Of a stretch of DNA of 64,000 nt, positions 28,141 to 36,476 are shown one piece after another (position 1 is the first letter of the stretch; each line of letters opens with the position of its first letter). The translations under genes were made by a program, and so were the position numbers. The notes beneath the pieces were generated by a model. That model was not told the origin of the DNA, ran no database searches, and worked only from the letters and a program-made list of their open reading frames with translations. Origin of the DNA: JAGRMG01 sp047975215 (GTDB lineage: Bacteria > Pseudomonadota > Alphaproteobacteria > Rhodobacterales > Rhodobacteraceae); contig JBKEDD010000014.1 in assembly GCA_047975215.1 (NCBI GenBank), positions 1 through 64,000 of the forward strand. The letters are read 5' to 3'.

Positions 28141-29778
28141 CTACATGGGCGTCGTGCCGGTCTGCCTTGCCGCCGCCGCCCTGATGTGGTCATCCACCGC
28201 CGCCGATTGTTTCGCGCTCAGCCGCAAGCCCAGCCGGGTGCGCCGCCACAGGAAATCCTCGCCCGTGCGGGCCCATTCCCGCCCTGCCGCCCAGTCGAGT
28301 TCGCGGGCGGTGATCGTGGCGCCGAAATCGGCCCCCAGATCGGCGCGGCTGCGGGCGTCGCCCAGCATCTCTGCCGCCTCGGTGCCATAGGCCCGCACCA
28401 GCCGCGCTGCCCAAGCGGTATCCAGAAACGGGTAGCCCTCAAGCAGATGTGCCATCAGGGCCGGGGCGCCATCGACGGGGAAATCGCCGCCGGGCAGCGC
28501 CACACCTTCGGTCCAGGGTCCGCCGGCATGCGGCAGATGGGGCGCGAGCCGGGCCAGCGCCGCCTCGGCCAGCCGCCGGTAGGTGGTGATCTTGCCGCCG
28601 AACACGTTCAGCAGCGGCGCGCCGGCGGTATCCAGCGCCAGCACGTATTCGCGTGTCGCGGCCGTGGCCGATCGGGCGCCGTCGTCAAAAAGCGGGCGTA
28701 CGCCGGAATAGCTCCAGACCACGTCTTCCTCCGTGACCTGCCGGGCGAAGTAGGTGTTCACGAAGTCGATCAGATACCGCCTTTCCGCGTCCGTGCAACG
28801 CGGTGGCAGATCGGGGTCGGGATGTTCGGCCTCGGTTGTGCCGATCAGGGTGAAATCGGTCTCGTAGGGGATGGCGAACACGATGCGCCCGTCCGAGCCT
28901 TGCAGGAAATAGGCGCGGTCATGCTCGAACAGGCGGCGGGTCACGATATGACTCCCGCGCACCAGATGCACCCGGTTCTGGGATGGCAGGCCGATCACGT
29001 CATTCAGCACCTCTCCGACCCAGGGGCCGGCGGCATTGACCAGCGCGCGGGCCCGCACCTCGCGTTCGGCGCCGCTGTCGGTGTCGCGTAGTCCGACGGT
29101 CCAGAATTCCGCGCTGCGGCGCGCCGATACAACCCGCGTACCCACCATGATGCGCGCCCCGCGCGCCGCTGCGTCGCGCGCGTTCAGAACCACCAGCCGG
29201 CTGTCCTCGACCCAGCAGTCGGAATACTCGTATGCGCGGCCGAACTTCGGCTTCAGGATCGCCCCGGCCGGGTCGCTCCTCAAGTCGAGCGCCCTCGTGG
29301 CCGGCAAAAGTTGCCGCCCGCCCATGTGATCGTACAGGAACAGCCCGGTGCGGATCATCCAGTTCGGGCGGCGGCCTCGGAGCCAGGGAAAGAACAGCGA
29401 TACCAGCCGCGACGCCGGAGTCCGGGTATCGAACCGCATGTCCGGGTGCAGCGGCAGCACGAACCGCATCGGCCAACTGACATGCGGCATCGCGCGCAGC
29501 AGAACCTCGCGTTCGGCCAGCGCCTCGCGCACCAGCCGGAACTCGAAGAATTCGAGATAGCGCAAGCCGCCGTGAAACAGCTTGGTCGAAGCCGAGGACG
29601 TGGCCTGCGCCAGATCGCCCGCCTCGGCCAGAACGACCGACAGCCGGCGCCCGGCGGCATCGCGGGCAATGCCGCAGCCATTGACGCCGCCGCCGATCAC
29701 GAACAGGTCGTAGGGCGCGCCCCCCTCGCGCGCCTCGTCTTTGCGCGCCATCTCCGCTTCCGGCGCTCTGGATGTCAT
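28141..29778 (-). CDS. glpD: Aerobic-type FAD-dependent glycerol-3-phosphate dehydrogenase
   Basis: Oxidises glycerol 3-phosphate to dihydroxyacetone phosphate, passing electrons to quinone at the membrane. The start at 29778 follows a GAGG site and gives 545 residues. The FAD-binding motif VIGGGVNGCGIARDAAG lies at about 25-41. YLEFFEFRLVREALAERE, LFDDGARSA and the C-terminal helical domain are typical of GlpD. Thirty residues further upstream are possible but unconserved. Not accompanied here by glpF or glpK. Confidence 0.93.
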   Translation of the reverse strand: MTSRAPEAEMARKDEAREGGAPYDLFVIGGGVNGCGIARDAAGRRLSVVLAEAGDLAQATSSASTKLFHGGLRYLEFFEFRLVREALAEREVLLRAMPHVSWPMRFVLPLHPDMRFDTRTPASRLVSLFFPWLRGRRPNWMIRTGLFLYDHMGGRQLLPATRALDLRSDPAGAILKPKFGRAYEYSDCWVEDSRLVVLNARDAAARGARIMVGTRVVSARRSAEFWTVGLRDTDSGAEREVRARALVNAAGPWVGEVLNDVIGLPSQNRVHLVRGSHIVTRRLFEHDRAYFLQGSDGRIVFAIPYETDFTLIGTTEAEHPDPDLPPRCTDAERRYLIDFVNTYFARQVTEEDVVWSYSGVRPLFDDGARSATAATREYVLALDTAGAPLLNVFGGKITTYRRLAEAALARLAPHLPHAGGPWTEGVALPGGDFPVDGAPALMAHLLEGYPFLDTAWAARLVRAYGTEAAEMLGDARSRADLGADFGATITARELDWAAGREWARTGEDFLWRRTRLGLRLSAKQSAAVDDHIRAAAARQTGTTPM

Positions 29779-29948
29779 GGCTTGTACCTCACCGGGGCCG
29801 GACGAAGGGTTTGCACCGCGGCAAACGTACGACCACCCCATCCCGCCACCGTGCCGGGGCCGAGTCAACCCGTTGCCGGTGTTTCCCGCGGGTCATGGAA
29901 GCGGCCGGACCGGATGAACAGGCAAGAATCCGGAAAAAGTGAAGGTGT

Positions 29949-30242
29949 TCAGTCCCGGGGCCGTCCCGGACGGGTGGCCTGGTTCAGGCGGTCGAGGATT
30001 TCGGCGTTGGCGCAATGCGCCGGGGCGTGTTCGGCGCGGTCGGTCCGGGTGGAAAGCCAGGCCTCGCATATGCTGTCGCAGCCGCTGGTCCGGCAACGGG
30101 TAATCAGTTCGGCATAGCCGGTCTCGCTCAGCAACCCCTCGGCCATGCAATCCGAAAGGCTGATGCCCATGACCCGCGCGACCGAACGCGTGAGCCAGAA
30201 ATGCCGCTCGATCCTACCGAGAGGTCCGCAAGAGCCGTCCAT
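29949..30242 (-). CDS. DUF6455-type small cysteine protein, copy 1
   Basis: A 97-residue cytosolic protein with the family-type pattern ELITRCRTSGCDSICEAWLS (Cys at about 50, 55 and 59 plus a C-terminal Cys). It begins inside the end of the upstream copy, overlapping it by 29 bases in another frame, with an AAAGGAAA ribosome site. The two genes probably form an operon under the FNR-type promoter at 30595-30636. Proteins of this family are common and uncharacterised in Rhodobacteraceae. I do not infer a function; the cysteine pattern hints at a metal or cluster site. Confidence 0.8.
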   Translation of the reverse strand: MDGSCGPLGRIERHFWLTRSVARVMGISLSDCMAEGLLSETGYAELITRCRTSGCDSICEAWLSTRTDRAEHAPAHCANAEILDRLNQATRPGRPRD

Positions 30243-30519
30243 CGTCTTTTCCTTTCCGAGCCGCGGCGCGGCCCTTGATCGTCTCGAACCGGGCGCGGTT
30301 CAGACAGTCCTGCGGGGCGCATCCCGCTTTCTCGTGGTGGTCCAGCCAGTCTTCGCAACATCCCGTCCAGCCGCAGCGCCGACAGGTCTGCACCATGTCC
30401 GCCCAGCCCTGCCGCGAAAGGTCGCCACCCGCGATGGCGCCTGTCAGATCGGTCCGGGTGGTTCGGGCCATCCGTGTCATCAGCCGATAATGCGTCATGA
30501 TGCGCCCCAGAACCCGCAT
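30214..30519 (-). CDS. DUF6455-type small cysteine protein, copy 2
   Basis: A 101-residue relative of the next gene, with MVQTCRRCGWTGCCEDWL and later GCAPQDCLNRARFETIK. The paired CxxC and CC arrangement is richer than in copy 1. I chose the Met at 30519 (MRVLGRIMTHYR), about 11 bases after a GGGAGGG site; a second Met at 30498 is possible. It is the first gene behind the FNR-type promoter. Function unknown. Confidence 0.8.
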   Translation of the reverse strand: MRVLGRIMTHYRLMTRMARTTRTDLTGAIAGGDLSRQGWADMVQTCRRCGWTGCCEDWLDHHEKAGCAPQDCLNRARFETIKGRAAARKGKDDGRLLRTSR

Positions 30520-30594
30520 CGGTTGTCGTTCCCTCCCGTGCCGGCGGCTTGTGCCCCGGCCCCGGCCCATGCGCGGGCCGCTTTCGTGGCAAAC

Positions 30595-30636
30595 ACCATA
30601 GACCCGCTTGGCCGGTCGGCAATTGACTCAGGTCAA
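30595..30636 (-). promoter_or_regulatory. FNR/FnrL-type promoter upstream of the DUF6455 pair
   Basis: TTGACTCAGGTCAA at 30623-30636 fits the FNR consensus TTGAT-N4-ATCAA in eight of ten defined positions. On the minus strand TATGGT at 30600-30595 serves as a -10, predicting a start near 30588. The centre of the site (30629.5) is then 41.5 bases upstream, the standard class II activator position. The two DUF6455 genes follow directly. Prediction from sequence only. Confidence 0.68.
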
Positions 30637-30678
30637 GCGCGCGGCCAGGCGCGTTTGGCCGGATGGATTCGGACGGGG

Positions 30679-30716
30679 CCGCGCATCCGTTGATACCATC
30701 TGCGCGGTCTTTTTTT
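30679..30716 (+). terminator. Intrinsic terminator on the plus strand with no obvious gene upstream
   Basis: CCGCGCA (30679-30685) pairs perfectly with TGCGCGG (30701-30707) across a 15-base loop and is followed by TCTTTTTTT. This is a standard rho-independent terminator for rightward transcription, but no rightward coding gene precedes it. It sits in the 305-base gap 30520-30824 that also holds the FNR site; beyond it (30717-30750) is an AT-rich stretch. Confidence 0.6.
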
Positions 30717-30824
30717 GTTTTATTTCAGTTGATTGTATTTACAACTTGATCCTCGGCCGTGGCCCTTCGCATGATCCGCTGCATGAGCGGCCTGGCGCCG
30801 GGGCGCTGGCGGATATGCCTGTGT

Positions 30825-31532
30825 TCATCCACCTGCGCCCAGCCGGCGTGCCGTATCGGTTACGACCCCCATGCGCTCGGCGTTCGGCGGGTGGCTGCCC
30901 AGGAACCGGTTGCCGGGGTCGGGAATACGGGCGAAATAGGCAGCGCCGAGCACAGGGTCGTAACCCGCGCGCAGCGAAATCGCGGTGCCCAGCCGGTCGG
31001 CTTCGAGTTCGAATTCCTTCGAGTAGCGCCGCGCGCCGACGATGGCGCCGATCTGTTCGGCCTCGGCAATATCGGCGGGGCTGGCCCCTGTCGCGCCGGC
31101 CAGCCCGGCAAAGATCGCCGCGCCCGCCGCGGCGTATTCCGCCTGCCGGGCAAGGTGGCCAAGTATGTGATGTGCGGCCTCATGGCCCAGAACGAACGCC
31201 ATTTCGTCCGCATTCGTCGCCTGGGCGATCATCGCCACGGTGAATGTCACGACCGGCTGGCCCGCTTCGGTCCGGCTTTGAAAGGCATTCGGGGGCGCCC
31301 GCAGATCGCGGTTGACGGCAATGAGGAAATCGCAACGTGTTCCCTTCGGAGCAAGCCGGCGGCATTCGCGCCCGGCCACAGGTTCGACGGCTGCGACGAC
31401 CTCCACAAACGCCTTTGCAGCGGCGCCTGCCTCGAGTGGCAAAGCCTCGCCGACCGGCGGCGCCACCCGGCTCGGCCCGGCCACGTCGCATGCCGTCAGG
31501 GCAAGGGCCAGAAGCGCGATCAACCGGCGCAT
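30825..31532 (-). CDS. M48-family metalloprotease, lipoprotein
   Basis: A 235-residue periplasmic zinc peptidase anchored as a lipoprotein. The lipobox is LTAC, Cys 15. The zinc-binding motif is LGHEAAHHILGH (H117, E118, H121), with the downstream glutamate in FELEADRLG (about 174-182). Compare BepA/LoiP-type M48 proteins that act in outer-membrane quality control. This protein is shorter and has no TPR repeats. The C-terminus GSHPPNAERMG is the family's conserved end. Confidence 0.9.
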   Translation of the reverse strand: MRRLIALLALALTACDVAGPSRVAPPVGEALPLEAGAAAKAFVEVVAAVEPVAGRECRRLAPKGTRCDFLIAVNRDLRAPPNAFQSRTEAGQPVVTFTVAMIAQATNADEMAFVLGHEAAHHILGHLARQAEYAAAGAAIFAGLAGATGASPADIAEAEQIGAIVGARRYSKEFELEADRLGTAISLRAGYDPVLGAAYFARIPDPGNRFLGSHPPNAERMGVVTDTARRLGAGG

Positions 31533-31588
31533 TTCTCACCTTTCGGGCTGTGCTTGCAATGTCGCCGGTGCGGCGGCACTGTGTGTTC

Positions 31589-31831
31589 ATGTTTACCATC
31601 GAGCATGAATTCGACGCCACCGTGATTACCCTGATCGACGAGGGCGGGCCGCCGTTGCAGGAAGATGTGACCATAAACGGTTTCGCCGAATGCGTCACCC
31701 TGGAACAGCTGGATCCGCGCACCGACCGGGTGCAGACGATCACCCTGTCGCCGGGCCAGTTGCGCGACCTGGCGGCGGCGCTCGATCTGCCCGAGGGCGT
31801 CTACCGTTTGCGCACCCGGCCGCCCGGGTGA
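31589..31831 (+). CDS. Small hypothetical protein
   Basis: An 80-residue acidic soluble protein (MFTIEHEFDATVITLIDEGG). It opens divergently from the M48 gene with the start just 57 bases away. No motif is recognised; the pattern of alternating strands followed by one helix (TLSPGQLRDLAAALDLPEGV) suggests a small alpha/beta fold. Codon use matches neighbouring genes, so I think it is real. Confidence 0.7.
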   Translation: MFTIEHEFDATVITLIDEGGPPLQEDVTINGFAECVTLEQLDPRTDRVQTITLSPGQLRDLAAALDLPEGVYRLRTRPPG

Positions 31832-31853
31832 ATCCTGGCGGCAAGGCCGCCGC

Positions 31854-32096
31854 TCAGAGCCGGTTATGCGTGCCGTCGCAAAGCGGCTTGTTGGCCGAGT
31901 TCTTGCAGCCGCAGAGTAACACCCGGCCCGTGGCCTGCGCGGTATACTTCACCGGCGAAAATGCGGTGCCCTTGTGCGAGCCGTCGCAGAACGGTTGTTT
32001 GTTCGAGCGCCCGCAGGCGCACCAGAGATAGCTTTTTCCCTCGCTCACCTCGACGGGAAAGGGGGCTTTCCGGGCGATACGCGCAATGTCGGTCAT
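31854..32096 (-). CDS. CDGSH iron-sulfur domain protein (double CDGSH)
   Basis: An 80-residue protein with two adjacent CDGSH-type motifs: CACGRSNKQPFCDGSH and CGCKNSANKPLCDGTH. Each supplies three Cys and one His to a redox-active [2Fe-2S] cluster (the mitoNEET fold). The start at 32096 gives MTDIARIARKAPFPVEV. Bacterial proteins of this type are soluble; the role is probably electron transfer or cluster handling. Stands alone beside dgkA on the other strand. Confidence 0.92.
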   Translation of the reverse strand: MTDIARIARKAPFPVEVSEGKSYLWCACGRSNKQPFCDGSHKGTAFSPVKYTAQATGRVLLCGCKNSANKPLCDGTHNRL

Positions 32097-32263
32097 GCCG
32101 GGAGTCCTTGTGCCTCTGCTGACGGTCCGATCAAGCGGCAGCAGGCCCGCCGCGTCAAGCCTGTAACCCATCCGCCGCAATCCGGGCACCGGTTGTTTTT
32201 TGCGGGCGCGCCGGGGGGCGCGGCGGTATAGATTGACGCGAAGCGCGGCAATCGGGAGGCAAG

Positions 32264-32620
32264 ATGCTGGTCTTTTTCTGGAAACGCCTGGTCTTGCGCT
32301 GCAAATGGTCCTGGGCCGGCTGCGCCGCGACTTGGGCCAACGAATACAGTTTCCGGGTCTGGGTCTGGGCCAACCTGATCTCGGCCGTGCTGGCGTTGAT
32401 TCTACCGCTGGGGGCGGCGGAACGCGCCCTGATCCTGGCGCTGGGGCTGCTTGTGCTGGCGGCCGAACTGTTGAACACCGCGATCGAGGACGCGGTGGAC
32501 TATATCTCGACCGAGCACCACCCGCTGGCGGGGCGCGCCAAGGATGCCGCCAGCGCGGCGGTGGCGGTCACGGCCGTCGCAGCCGGGGTGGCATGGGCGG
32601 TGGCGCTGGCATCGGCATGA
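32264..32620 (+). CDS. dgkA: Diacylglycerol kinase (DgkA family)
   Basis: A 118-residue membrane enzyme phosphorylating diacylglycerol released by membrane-derived oligosaccharide or lipid turnover. It has the family motif ELLNTAIEDAVDYIS (about 67-81) and three membrane helices (30-50, 55-72, 96-118). The size is normal. It runs opposite to the neighbouring CDGSH and rimO genes. Confidence 0.93.
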   Translation: MLVFFWKRLVLRCKWSWAGCAATWANEYSFRVWVWANLISAVLALILPLGAAERALILALGLLVLAAELLNTAIEDAVDYISTEHHPLAGRAKDAASAAVAVTAVAAGVAWAVALASA

Positions 32621-32640
32621 CGCTCCCGGGCGGCACGGGC

Positions 32641-34029
32641 TCAGGCCAGCCGCCCCCAAAGGTCATAGTCCCCGGCCTCGTCCACCTGCACCGAAACGAT
32701 GTCGCCCGGTTTCAGCGTCTCGAATCCGGCGTCGATGAACAGGTTGCCGTCGATCTCGGGCGCGTCGGCCATGGTGCGGCAGGTGGCGGCCTGCGCGTCC
32801 ACCTCATCGACGATGGCCTGAACCGTGCTGCCGACCCTGGCCGCCAGCTTTGCCGCTGAAATGGCCTGCGCCTTTTGCATGAAGCGTTCCCAGCGGTCCT
32901 GTTTGACCTCTGCGGCCACATGGCCGGGCAGGGCGTTCGAACGTGCCCCGTCCACGTTTTCGTACTGAAAGCAGCCGACCCGGTCCAGTTGTGCTTCGTC
33001 CAGCCAGTCCAGCAGGGTCCGGAACTCGGCTTCGGTCTCACCGGGATAGCCGACGATGAAGCTGGAGCGCAGCACGATATCGGGGCAGGCGGCGCGCCAG
33101 GCGGCGATCTCGTCCAGTGTTCTTGCCGCCGCGGCCGGGCGGGCCATGCGTTTCAGGGTGTCGGGATGGGCGTGCTGAAACGGGATGTCGAGATAGGGCA
33201 GCACGCCGCTGGCGGGGTCCGCCATCAGCGGGACAAGATCGCGCACATGCGGATAGGGATAGACATAATGCAAGCGAATCCAGGCGCCTAGAGAACCAAG
33301 CTCATTGGCCAGGTCGGTGATGTGGTTGCGTACATCGCGGTTTTTCCATGTCGCCCGGTCGTGCTTGCGGTCCAGCCCGTAGGCGCTGGTGTCCTGCGCG
33401 ATGACCAGCAGTTCCCGAACTCCGCCGGCGACCAGTGCTTCGGCTTCGCGCAGCACCGCGTTGGCCGGGCGCGATGCCAGGCGTCCGCGCATGTCTGGGA
33501 TGATGCAGAACTTGCACTTGTGGTTGCAACCTTCTGAAATCTTTAGATAGCTATAGTGTCTCGGAGTCAGCCGGACACCGGCGTTCGGCAGCAGGTCGAC
33601 AAACGGGTCGGGAGAGGGCGGAACCGCCACATGCACCGCGTCGAGAACCTGTTCGTACTGGTGCGGCCCAGTAACCGCCAGAATGCGGGGATGGTGTTCG
33701 CGGATATAGCCGGGCTCGGCGCCAAGACAGCCGGTAACGATCACCCGGCCGTTTTCCGCCAGCGCCTCGCCGATGGCTTCGAGGCTTTCGGCCTTGGCGC
33801 TGTCGAGAAAGCCGCAGGTGTTGACGATCACCGCATCGGCCCCGGCATAATCGGGCGAAATGCCATAGCCTTCGGCACGCAGGCGCGTGAGAATGCGTTC
33901 GCTGTCCACCAGTGCCTTGGGGCAGCCGAGGCTGACCATGCCGATGGTCGGTCTTCCCGGGCGGGCGTTGCCGCCGAGGCGGGCGGGCGGTGCGATATCG
34001 GGGCGCAGGTCGGGCGGATTGGGGCTCAT
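32641..34029 (-). CDS. rimO: Ribosomal protein S12 methylthiotransferase RimO
   Basis: A radical-SAM enzyme that methylthiolates the aspartate of ribosomal protein S12. The order is UPF0004 domain with SLGCPKALVDSERIL (about 35-49), radical SAM with CNHKCKFCIIPDMRG giving the cluster cysteines CxxxCxxC (about 170-180), and a C-terminal TRAM domain. The 462-residue length is right. I chose the Met at 34029 over one three codons upstream. Confidence 0.95.
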   Translation of the reverse strand: MSPNPPDLRPDIAPPARLGGNARPGRPTIGMVSLGCPKALVDSERILTRLRAEGYGISPDYAGADAVIVNTCGFLDSAKAESLEAIGEALAENGRVIVTGCLGAEPGYIREHHPRILAVTGPHQYEQVLDAVHVAVPPSPDPFVDLLPNAGVRLTPRHYSYLKISEGCNHKCKFCIIPDMRGRLASRPANAVLREAEALVAGGVRELLVIAQDTSAYGLDRKHDRATWKNRDVRNHITDLANELGSLGAWIRLHYVYPYPHVRDLVPLMADPASGVLPYLDIPFQHAHPDTLKRMARPAAAARTLDEIAAWRAACPDIVLRSSFIVGYPGETEAEFRTLLDWLDEAQLDRVGCFQYENVDGARSNALPGHVAAEVKQDRWERFMQKAQAISAAKLAARVGSTVQAIVDEVDAQAATCRTMADAPEIDGNLFIDAGFETLKPGDIVSVQVDEAGDYDLWGRLA

Positions 34030-34116
34030 GGGGCGCATATAGACAGGCCGGTGCGCGATGCAAAGCCCTTGTCGCGGTGATTGGATTCGCTGTGCGGGCG
34101 TCGCGCCGCCCGGGGC

Positions 34117-35613
34117 TCAGATGATCTGGTCGTAGGCGCCGACCGAGGCTTCGGTGCGGATCACCGCGTCGATATCGGCAAAGATCGCGCGCAATTCCGC
34201 CTCGCTTTCGGGGCTTTCGCAGACCACGACCAGGTTGGGCGTGTTGGATGAGGCGCGCACCAGCCCCCAGCCGCCATTGTCGAGAATGACGCGGGCGCCG
34301 TTCACTGTCACCACCCGGTCGATCCGGCGCCCGCCAATGGTGCCGCCCTCTGCGGCGTGCTGTTCCAGCCTTGCCACAAGGCGCGACAGCACCTCGTATT
34401 TCTCGGTATCGGCACACCAGGGCGACATGGTGGGGGTGGACCAGGTTCGTGGCAGCGCGCGGCGCAGATCCGACATCGACTTGTCGGGGTTGCGGTCCAT
34501 CAGCTTGCAGATTTCCACCGCCACCCGCATGCCGCAGTCATAGCCCCGCCCGACCGGTTCGGCCAGAAAGTAGTGGCCCGATTTCTCGAACCCCGCCAGG
34601 GCACCGATTTCCTTGACCCGGCGCTTCATGTGCGAATGCCCGGTCTTCCAGTAGTCCGCCCTGGCCCCGTGTTTCTTCAACTCCGGATCCGATGCGAACA
34701 GCCCGGTCGATTTCACGTCGGCCACGAATGTCGCGCCGGGATGAAGCCTGGCCAGATCCCGCGCCATGATGACCCCGACCTTGTCGGCGAAGATCTCTTC
34801 GCCCTCGTCGTCGACCACGCCGCAGCGGTCGCCGTCGCCGTCGAAACCCAGCGCGAGATCGGCGCCCGATGCGCGCACGGCATCGGCCATGTCGTGCAGC
34901 ATCTCCATGGCTTCGGGGTTGGGGTTGTAATGGGGAAAGGTGTAATCCAGCCGGTTGTGGCTGGGCACCACCTCGACCCCGAGGCGTTCGAACAGTTCGG
35001 GCGCAAAGGCGCTGGCGGTGCCGTTGCCGGTGGCGCAGACCACCTTGAGCTTGCGGGTCATGCGGAAGTCGCCGACCAGATCGTCGAGATAGGCCTCGCG
35101 CACGCCATCGACGAATTCCCAGCCTCCGCCTGCACGCGCCTCGCCTTCGCCGTTCAGAACGATGCGCTTCAGTTCGTCCATTTCATCGGGGCCGTGGGTC
35201 AGCGGGCGGTCGAACCCCATCTTGACCCCGGTCCAGCCGTTGGGGTTGTGGCTGGCCGTAACCATGGCCACCGCCGGAACGTCCAGATGGAACTGCGCGA
35301 AATAGGCCATGGGAGAAAGCGCCGGGCCGATGTCCCTGACCTTGATGCCCGCCTGCACCAGCCCGAGGATCAGCGCGTTCTTGATGGCCAGCGAATAGTC
35401 GCGATAGTCATTGCCGACGGCGATTTCCGGCGCGATGCCGCGCCGGTGCATCTGCGTGCCAAGGCCAAGGCCAAGCGCGGTCATGCCGGGCAGGTTGATC
35501 TCGTCGGGGTATTTCCAGCGCGCGTCGTATTCTCGGAAACCCGTGGGCGCGATCATCGGGTCGCGCAGGAATTCCCAGGTGTTGGGTGTAACGGTGGCGG
35601 CGGGTCTGGTCAT
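34117..35613 (-). CDS. Phosphohexomutase (phosphomannomutase/phosphoglucomutase family)
   Basis: A 498-residue alpha-D-phosphohexomutase. The phosphoserine loop is VTASHNPNGW (S121), and the Mg-binding motif GFDGDGDRCG lies near residue 250. It is longer than typical manB (about 455) but of the family's usual four-domain form. It follows kdsA by 21 bases in the leftward group kpsT-kpsE-kdsA-phosphohexomutase, which points to supplying sugar phosphates for surface polysaccharide. Substrate preference (mannose versus glucose) cannot be told. Confidence 0.92.
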   Translation of the reverse strand: MTRPAATVTPNTWEFLRDPMIAPTGFREYDARWKYPDEINLPGMTALGLGLGTQMHRRGIAPEIAVGNDYRDYSLAIKNALILGLVQAGIKVRDIGPALSPMAYFAQFHLDVPAVAMVTASHNPNGWTGVKMGFDRPLTHGPDEMDELKRIVLNGEGEARAGGGWEFVDGVREAYLDDLVGDFRMTRKLKVVCATGNGTASAFAPELFERLGVEVVPSHNRLDYTFPHYNPNPEAMEMLHDMADAVRASGADLALGFDGDGDRCGVVDDEGEEIFADKVGVIMARDLARLHPGATFVADVKSTGLFASDPELKKHGARADYWKTGHSHMKRRVKEIGALAGFEKSGHYFLAEPVGRGYDCGMRVAVEICKLMDRNPDKSMSDLRRALPRTWSTPTMSPWCADTEKYEVLSRLVARLEQHAAEGGTIGGRRIDRVVTVNGARVILDNGGWGLVRASSNTPNLVVVCESPESEAELRAIFADIDAVIRTEASVGAYDQII

Positions 35614-35634
35614 GGGAAGTCCGTCAATAATGGG

Positions 35635-36468
35635 TCAGATTGCGATCGGATCGGCCTTGGCAAGCGCATCGAAGGCCATCAAGCTCTCGATCAGCGCCGC
35701 CATCCGGTCAAGCGGGATCATGTTTGGCCCGTCCGAGGGGGCGTTGTCGGGGTCTTCATGGGTTTCGATGAACACCGCCGCAACGCCGATCGCCACCGCC
35801 GCGCGCGCCATCACCGGGGCAAATTCGCGTTGGCCCCCGGAACTGCCGCCCATACCGCCGGGCTGTTGCACCGAATGGGTGGCATCCATCACCACGGGAT
35901 AGCCGGTGCGCGCCATTTGCGGCAGCGAGCGCATGTCGGCCACCAGTGCATTGTAGCCAAACGAGGTGCCCCTTTCGGTCAGCAGGATCCGGTCGTTGCC
36001 GGTGCTTTCGATCTTGGCGATCACGTTGGGCATGTCCCAGGGGGCGAGAAACTGGCCCTTCTTGACGTTGATCGCCGCCCCGGTCCGCCCCGCGGCAAGC
36101 AGCAGATCGGTCTGGCGGCACAGAAAGGCGGGAATTTGCAGGATATCGACCGCCTCTGCCGCGGGGGCGCATTGCGCCTCGCTGTGCACGTCGCTCAGCA
36201 CCGGCAGGCCCAGGCCCGTGCGGATACCGTCCAGAACCTTCAGCCCGGCCTCGATCCCCATGCCTCGCCGCCCCGAAACCGAAGTGCGGTTGGCCTTGTC
36301 AAAGCTGGCCTTGAACACGTACTGCGCCCCGGCTGCATCGCAGATTTCCTTCATGCGGCCAGCGATCATCTGGGCGTGGTCTGCCGTTTCCAGCTGGCAG
36401 GGGCCTGCGATCACCGTCAGCGGACGGTCATTGCCGATGCGCAGCCCGGCGACTTCAACATGTTTCAT
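35635..36468 (-). CDS. kdsA: 3-deoxy-8-phosphooctulonate (KDO-8-P) synthase
   Basis: Condenses phosphoenolpyruvate with arabinose 5-phosphate to give KDO 8-phosphate, for LPS and for the KDO linker of group 2 capsules. Family motifs are AGPCQLETADHA (substrate binding, about 21-32), FKASFDKANRTS (about 53-64), and a late HSVQQPGGMGGSSGGQREFA. 277 residues. It begins eight bases after the end of the kpsE-type gene, so they are likely cotranscribed. Confidence 0.95.
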   Translation of the reverse strand: MKHVEVAGLRIGNDRPLTVIAGPCQLETADHAQMIAGRMKEICDAAGAQYVFKASFDKANRTSVSGRRGMGIEAGLKVLDGIRTGLGLPVLSDVHSEAQCAPAAEAVDILQIPAFLCRQTDLLLAAGRTGAAINVKKGQFLAPWDMPNVIAKIESTGNDRILLTERGTSFGYNALVADMRSLPQMARTGYPVVMDATHSVQQPGGMGGSSGGQREFAPVMARAAVAIGVAAVFIETHEDPDNAPSDGPNMIPLDRMAALIESLMAFDALAKADPIAI

Positions 36469-36476
36469 GACAGCCT

